From Arbacia lixula (lineage: Eukaryota; Echinodermata; Echinoidea; Arbacioida; Arbaciidae), in assembly GCA_963669155.1 (NCBI GenBank), contig OZ022580.1:25975299-26039298 (forward strand): 64,000 nucleotides of DNA, read 5' to 3'. Every line of letters begins with the position of its first letter. Within the stretch, counting starts at the first letter, position 1. The notes below the pieces were generated by a model that was given only the letters and a program-made list of their open reading frames with translations, was not told the origin of the DNA and made no database searches. This document shows positions 57,124 to 64,000 of the stretch, in pieces. A program made the translations under genes and the position numbers.

Positions 57124-57619
57124 TTAATTGTACGGTGTACAAGAGGGAGGGGTAGATTGCATTGGTCGTGGGCTCACGTCTATGCCATTACATTGCAGAT
57201 CATGTGTATGCGAGAGAGAGGTGTGGTCGGTTGGGATTGCGCCCATGTCTAACGAAGACGGGTATTGAAAATTAAATCGGCTGGGGTTGAAATAATTTTA
57301 AACACATTATGACGTCATGGAAATACCGATTTTGTTGGTTTTCTTTAAGTGAGGACTTGCACTACGCAACTCATTGATCAGGGATGGTAGCCTGCATTTG
57401 TGTTCAAGGGTTGCTGTGAAATAAGCTTGGTTTATGCATGGACCCTACCACAAAGGTCCATGGTTTATGTTTCTGGCATCATTAGATAAACTGCAATTGT
57501 ATACAAGATGAAAAATAACCACCTTCACACCCTACCTAGACATACCTGTACATAAGACATGTGCAATGGTGCTTTTTGACATACAAGTTCATACCTGTAT
57601 TGTATTTTTTTTCTCTCTT

Positions 57620-57706
57620 TAATTTGCTCTGAAGCGTCTTGAGCATCTACAGTACTTAAGATGGAAAGTGCGCTATATAAATTCTATGTATTATTATTAT
57701 TATTAT
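57620..57706 (+). repeat. SINE-like 3' tail
   Basis: GAAGCGTCTTGAGCATCTAC, GATGGAAAGTGCGCTATATA and a terminal (ATT)n run form the kind of 3' end shared by many deuterostome SINEs. The upstream part (57,130-57,620) shows no clear tRNA-like head. Specific to unit 2. Confidence 0.6.
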
Positions 57707-58193
57707 CTATACCCGCAAACCTTGCGTTTTGACCAATTTCACTCCATTCATACAATGATATAAAATATCTGGAAAATATAGCAGTATTTATAGATCGATA
57801 TGTTGAAATGATTGATTTCATCAAGTTGGTCACAATTTGCATTGAAACTCACAATATGTTGACTTTTAGCGGATTGAAGTATACACGTTTACTTTTTGTA
57901 TAGGAGTTGAATATTTTAATGAAATATTTTTCTAAGTACTGTGTTTCCACAGGGCATGACAAAAAAAAATCGAATCTGACTTTTCGCGCTCATTGGTATC
58001 ACCCTGGGCGACTGTCAGCGGTGTGAGCATAGTAACCATGGTAACGTAACATGTTGTTAAAGCGGTTTTATAACCCAGTCATACCAAACTAGTTCTCCCT
58101 ACGTTCTTAAAAATGTTGCGAAACGGTCTCAAGCTTAGACGCAGCACAAACATGACAAATTTGTTCGTGCTGCGTTTTCTACGAACTTAAGGG

Positions 58194-58600
58194 AATAGTT
58201 AACTTTGAAATTAAGTTTGGTTCAATAAAAGCGGAAACATGAAAGAAACATAAAAGTGAAAGTTTGATACCAATCTGTCAAATGTTAAGAAAGTTATGAT
58301 CTTTTAAAGTTTTGATTTTGTGACGTGACGTGCGAGATGCTCTTTCATATGTTGTGTATGATTTTTCTCTAAAAACATGCATCCTTTTACCTGTGCATTT
58401 GGTATATCAAGAGCGATACGTTTTTACGTGTATGAATAAAAGAAATCGTTCCGTTGTCACACACTGTATACAACATAATTATGGGCGAGCTCCTCGCACG
58501 TGACGTCACAAAATTCATACCATAAATTTACTACCCTTTGACTGATTTTCTTCAAACCTACACTAATATGTTTCTTTCATGTTTCCGATCTTGCCGACCT
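58194..58600 (+). mobile_element. TTAA element G, unit 2 partner of 50,427
   Basis: Same starting words as 50,427 (TTAAGGGAATAGTT). It shares the incomplete right end with its unit 1 partner. Confidence 0.6.
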
Positions 58601-58686
58601 GAAAACAAAGTCAAAATCGTAGAGAGAGCGACATAGTGGAAAGGGGGCTTAACCAATTTGCCCCATTCATTGTCTAAGGATGTTAA

Positions 58687-59341
58687 AGGTCCTATGACAT
58701 GAAAATATATATTGACTTAATTTGATGCAACCTTATACGTATATAACCAAATCACTAACTGTTCAATGGAATTATGTGTCCTATATCTTAAAATATGTTT
58801 TCTTTATTTCTTTTTATTTCTTTAAGCCCCGCCTCAAGAATATCCTCCAACTCAAGATTCCTCTTGTGACATCATCAAAGGTAGAAATAAGCTGAATAAT
58901 AGACAGAATTATTGTACAAAATAAACATTGCAAAACTACGTGCAAGTGCTTATAATAGCATCACGTGTTTATATAATGCATATTTTTCCCTCTTGGCATA
59001 GCTAGCACGTTTCTGACATAAGGAAACGATCATTCCCACATGAAGGTTGTTAGATGGTATTGTGCGGAGACATGTGATGCTCTGTCGGCAAGTGGAAGTA
59101 GTCATTGCAATGTTTAGTTTGTGCATACATTTTGTCTATTATCCCTCTCATTTCTATCTTTGATGATGTCAAAATGGGAATCTTGAGTTGGAGGATATTC
59201 TGGAGGCGGGGCTCATCAGTGCTATTAAAAAGAAAAAATAAAGAAAAATATAGGACACATAATTTCATTGAACAGTTACAGATTTTGTCATATACACATT
59301 AAGTTGCATGAAATTAAGTCAACATACATTTTCAGAAACCG
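58687..59341. mobile_element. TTAA foldback element with long arms, unit 2
   Basis: Partner of 50,942-51,603, with TTAA at 58,683-58,686 and 59,342-59,345. The right terminus has lost six bases (TGTCAT) relative to unit 1. Confidence 0.9.
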
Positions 59342-60196
59342 TTAAGAATTTCATCTCCCTGTTTAGTTTCTTTTCACCTTGGCTGGGAATTCCTTTGGTA
59401 TCTATATATAGAAGTCTTAATTGCTCGGTTATGTACAGCATAACAACAAAGCTGTTACGAGACATTTGCTTTACCTGGCATAGTTTCATGATAATAACAA
59501 AGGAGTACAATGAGGCAATACAAAGGGAGTGAGAAATACTCAATACCCATTATTCTTGTAACGTGAAATAGATGTCAGAAACAAATATAGAGCCGGATTA
59601 GTTTGTGAAAAGACCGTCTCAAAAGGAACGATGCAGGAACAACGATCCTAGCTGATCGATGACTTTCGTGGGGGAGATGGGCTATTGTGCTTAGACAATG
59701 GATACATCGAGTTATTATAGGTACATGTACGCATAGGGGGGTAAGCTTGAAGGATGTGCTTCGGGGAAGGGGAAGGGGAGGTGGGGGGAAGAAAGGCAAC
59801 AGGTACTGGGGATGTTAGGGGGAGGGTCTGTGGTTAAGGTGGGCTGTGGGCATGGTGGTAAGGTTTGGATGGCTAGCGTCGGATTGAGACCACCGTGGCT
59901 GGCACTCTTCCCATGGTTGACTGTGTAACCATCTCAAAACTTACAATACGATAACATGATTCTGCGCTTGTCACCACCTTTAAACCATGTAAAAAGATGG
60001 CATAATTCCTCCACCAGAATGTTGTCCTAATCTGCATTCCACAATGAGATCTGCACCACCCTCATGTTTGAAAACAATATTTTGGGGGATAGAACGACAT
60101 ATAAAAAAACATAACAAATACATGTAAGTGTGTCAATGCAGAGTCCCATACTACACGCCACGCTTCCTTTTGGACTTAAGCACATGAACAACAAAG

Positions 60197-60349
60197 CTAG
60201 ATTTTAATGAAAGGGCTTTCTGGGGTAATTTAAATTTACAAAGAAATTTTAGGCATACACCCAGTAGTAAGGATAGCGTGCTCCATCTTGTAAATGAACG
60301 AAAAAACAAGTCATTTACAGGGTGTATGCCTAAAATTTCTTTGTAAAAA
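60197..60349. mobile_element. 153-bp foldback insertion, unit 2 only
   Basis: Perfect 28-base arms (60,235-60,262 with 60,320-60,347) around AAATTTTAGGCATACACCC. The insertion is bracketed by the 11-base direct repeat GAACAACAAAG. Unit 1 has the empty site near 52,430 (AAGAACAACAGAG). Confidence 0.88.
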
Positions 60350-62281
60350 GAACAACAAAGTTGTTAGTTTTAGTTATATTCTCTAATTGATCTGTTTATT
60401 TCATAATAAGTTAACTACTAACAATTACAACTATTCAAATATTTTACTCTTCTGCATCTCTCCTTTGTTCATTTGCATTTTATTGTAAATGTATGTATGT
60501 TTTTGTGAGAGGATGAAGTCCATTTCATATCTTGAATTGGAGCCAAAAGATGACGGGGGGGGGGGGGGTATGATAAAACAATCTTGGGGATATTTTGTTA
60601 TTGTTTGAACTTCCTGAAGAAATGGATTTTCATGAGACAGGTATTAAAGTACAAGAGCGACCGTGCAATTCGCATCATGGTTATTGCTAGATGTAAATCA
60701 ATAGTTTTTATGCAATTCAGATATGTATTTCTTCTTATTAAAATATGTTTTTATGGAAGTTCAGTATAATATCATGTCTTATATATATCATAATTATGTT
60801 ACATATTTTGCTAAGAGTATGTTCATCTTTCTGGAGTAAAATGTACGATTTTACGAGAGCGCTGAAAGAGGATAAGGGTTGAGATTTTGAGGAGGAGGCT
60901 ACAGCTCACTTTGAAACTCCCTCTAAACAAGGGGTAAAGTAACGGATTGCGGGGAAGTTTCTCTTCATATATTGTCCTTGACACATAACCGAGCATTACA
61001 CTCGCCCGTCGAGAAATTATGCAACTTAACCCATAATAAAATATGAAGCTCTTTCCGGTCAAATTTACTGTGCATCTTATAACGTCTTATACTATCATAT
61101 CAAACTGTAAGTCGCTCTCCTCTCACACACCTCACCCCTTCTCCACTCCTTTATGGCAACCATTTAAACAAGTTTTATAAAAGCCGAAGAATGTTTGCTT
61201 TTCTTATCTCTTTATCATGTTTCTTTCTAATTCTTTGGGAGGTTTGAAAGGGGGAAAGGCTTTCAGCCTTTCATTCTGTCAGGTTTGTGTATGTCAATCA
61301 ATATCGAATGTTAGCGTATTGTATGTAGGAGTAATTCAGCGACATCTCGGGGTATAGAAACGAAGAACAGGCTACAAAGAGGGTCGGGCATAATAGTTGC
61401 TCAATACAGAGAGTAGATGGCCCTTCAAATGCATTGTTTGTCCGCAAAACACACACTGGCGTGGGAGAATGGATATAACACGTGGGCATTCCGGCAAATG
61501 GTTGTACAAAGAGATTTTGACAATCATTTGTTAAATTGTCTCCATGGCGCACTACATAAGAAAAACAACAATAGTCGTCAATAAATAGATAGAAAACAAG
61601 ATATATATCAGAAGTAGCAACAACAACGCAGATCTAGGTACCACTAAGATTGCGGTTCATAACATTTATATTTATTCCTTATTTTCATTTCCAACATTTT
61701 TAAATCATGTGACGAGATGCACTCATGAAAGCTCCAGCGGTATAAGTACAGGTGACAATATTTACAGTAGTAGAAGCAGCAGCAGTAAGAGTAGCAGCAA
61801 CAGTAGCAATAGAAGGAGTAATGATAACAGTAACAGTTATAGTAATAATTGCAGTAGAAATAGTAGGCCTGGTAGTAGTAGTAGTAGTAGAAAGAGTAGT
61901 TGTAGTAGTACAAGAAGAAGAAGTAGTAGAAGAAGTTGAAGGACACATAGTATATCTACTAGTAGTACTATCAGAAGCACCAGTAATAGTAGAGAACATG
62001 TTAATAACAAGTAGTAGTCATTGATACACACACTTGATGACAATCAATCCAAACGAACCTTTTAGATTGTCATAGTGCAATTGATTTCCACATATACCAT
62101 CATACTGCAAATGAAGACAGATAATATCAATGCAGATCTTAGCTCAAATTGGTATCGATATAAATCTATTTCACATAGGCCCTCATCCCCACCTGTGAGA
62201 TGGTGGACACGGGGGAGGAGGGAGGGGTGGTAGAAGGGGCCGATGCGAAGGCATAACAGGGTGTTCATTCTGTCAGTCATG

Positions 62282-62574
62282 CATTGCGATGCTCTGACAT
62301 GATCACTGCGCACACTTCGGATCATCCGCCGCTCATTATATCTCGTACGACTGGCACAGACCCACATACAATGCGCGGGCAGTGAGGGGAACGAGTTGGA
62401 ATGATACTTGGACGTGGTGCAGAATATACACGTATATACTTGTACGTTAGGTAAGTTTGATGATTGATTCGATATGTGGCCTATTTCGAAATATGAAGAT
62501 GATGAACAGGCTACATTACCTATCTTAATTTGATAGCATTATCATGATAAGAACTGGATATAAATTATGAATAC

Positions 62575-62636
<62 letters not shown>

Positions 62637-63105
62637 GAGGGAGGAGGACAAGGAGGATACGCTAGAAATACATATCCAATCATGTTCCTCCTTTTCCCCT
62701 TTTTTTTCTATCTACAAACGGACGTTGTTATATATTTTTTTTCTCACTACGTTTTCTTTGTAATTGTTTGTTTTTTTTCGCCCTGCATTCAACAGTAATT
62801 TCATTGTGACCTGGGCTATGTACGTTTATAGGCTTTCCCGTTTCTTTCCTGTAGGGATTATAAAGTGATCTTGAACAAAAATGAGTGCTTTTGTGACGAA
62901 TTACGACAGCTTTTACAGCTAACGCTGCCTAAGGCAAACCGAACGTATCGTCATTAAGATTCCATAATTGGAAACGTTATCTGTGTTGTCAGATTGGTTG
63001 AATGTCATATAGTTAAATACACTGTGAGTGTTACCCCGACCCACATTTCCTCTTTTGCCATGCTTCACACCGTTCGTTAGCGCTTTCCTCTCTCTCTCTC
63101 TCCCC

Positions 63106-63178
<73 letters not shown>

Positions 63179-64000
63179 ACCTATCATACCTATGGCTATC
63201 TTTTGCTCTAAATTGTGGTCTTCTCGTACTCCTTCCATCCAGTGACCCACCTTGCGATGTCATCATCAAGTTTATCACGTTTTTAACCATATTGAATGTT
63301 GACACATCACGTAATGGCAACCCGTTGACCAAAATTGTCATTGAGAAATATCCAATGGTTTGCGTCATAATAATCAATATCAACAATGACCGGCAACCGT
63401 TTGTAGAGTTTTCTGAATATTGTTAGTATTTGAAGGGCAGAGCTGAATACTTAGGTGCGCAATTGTGTTTTCTCTGCTGCTGCGTGTAACTCCTTATCCT
63501 TCCTCTCCTTCGGATTTTCTGTACTCCTTTCCTCCCCTCCCCCCCCCCCCCCCCGTAATTTCGTTAGCTGAAATGCCACATCCTGAGTTCAATGTGGACA
63601 TGGCGGATCCATTTGTGCTGTTGATTCTGGAAGCACGTCACTTACTTGATAAACGACGTCCTTTTTAGCTACACGAAGATGATATTGTCTTTTAAAGTCT
63701 TGACGTTGTTTCTTCTATAGCTAAGAGCTTAAACAAAAAATTGTTGTATACACTGTATTACCCTGTACATGTGTATTCAGCACACAAGAAAATACATGCT
63801 AAGTTCGTCTTGTTTTTGAAAGCTATATCATTACGCTATGTAAATACAATAAAGAGAGAGAGACGGGGAAAAAAAGAAAGAGGGAGAAAGAGATAAGAAG
63901 ACACAGACAGATAATGAAAAAGATAGGGGAGATAGAGAGAGATGATTGAAAACAGCGAGAGAGAAAAGGAGAGTAAGAGAGAACTGGGGTGGATATGCAA
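62282..64000. other. No gene supported; (GA)n 62,575-62,628 and (CT)n 63,088-63,170
   Basis: A CpG-richer stretch at 62,280-62,400 could be an upstream exon or promoter, but nothing confirms it. At 63,563-63,668 (plus) a C-rich tract and CGTTAG precede an open stretch containing MPHPEFNVDMADPF and LLILEARHLLDKRRPF ending in TAG. It has the layout of a terminal exon, but no recognised family. GA-rich sequence continues to the window end. Confidence 0.4.

Larger units (their letters stand above)
54643..62281 (+). repeat. Large direct duplication, unit 2
   Basis: Partner of 47,891-54,395. It is longer because it carries the foldback at 56,134, the TTAA element at 56,643, the SINE-like tail ending near 57,706 and the foldback at 60,197, none of which are in unit 1. 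Beyond 62,281 the sequence continues without a partner, because unit 1 ends at the gap. Confidence 0.95.

Overview
The window reads as a piece of a marine deuterostome genome, most likely an echinoderm and probably a sea urchin. It is AT-rich and intron-rich. Short TIR elements are common and four copies of one family sit at TTAA sites. There are long (GA)n/(CT)n runs, tRNA-like SINE heads and a 200-N scaffold gap, with no bacterial gene organisation. The species call is an inference from repeat style and gene structure; no species-diagnostic gene is present.

Layout. 2.3-7.2 kb (minus strand) holds the one gene that can be rebuilt completely: a five-exon GT29 sialyltransferase of the ST6GalNAc III/V/VI type. 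It has a type II membrane anchor, L, S, III and VS motifs, and an unusual basic C-terminal tail. Its splice phases agree across all four introns and give 507 codons plus stop. 12.5-15.8 kb, same strand, is a decayed partial duplicate of that gene's upstream part (unprocessed pseudogene). 15.8-33.7 kb is repeat-dominated: a TIR MITE with AGCT ends, a 0.7-kb repeat carrying a tRNA-like promoter (two copies), a striking 22-bp-phased palindrome array at 20.2-20.5 kb, a long CpG-rich inverted repeat at 25.1-25.6 kb, a dead Tc1 transposon and tRNA-like sequences. 34.2-35.4 kb (minus) is a broken two-exon remnant of a DUF829/TMEM53-type alpha/beta-hydrolase-fold protein. 36.7-37.9 kb has two exon-like open stretches that I cannot name. 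38.6-47.9 kb is repeats, including a LINE 3' end inserted into a TTAA-type MITE.

47.9-62.3 kb is one segment present twice head to tail, with the 200-N gap at the join. The copies differ by a few percent and by four or more indels or insertions. This may be a true tandem duplication, but two haplotypes laid end to end by the assembler is at least as likely. 62.3-64 kb is low-complexity rich, with one weak terminal-exon candidate.

No virus-like or LTR element could be supported. The genes do not form a pathway: one apparently intact Golgi glycosyltransferase, its pseudogene and an unrelated pseudogene lie in repeat-rich DNA.
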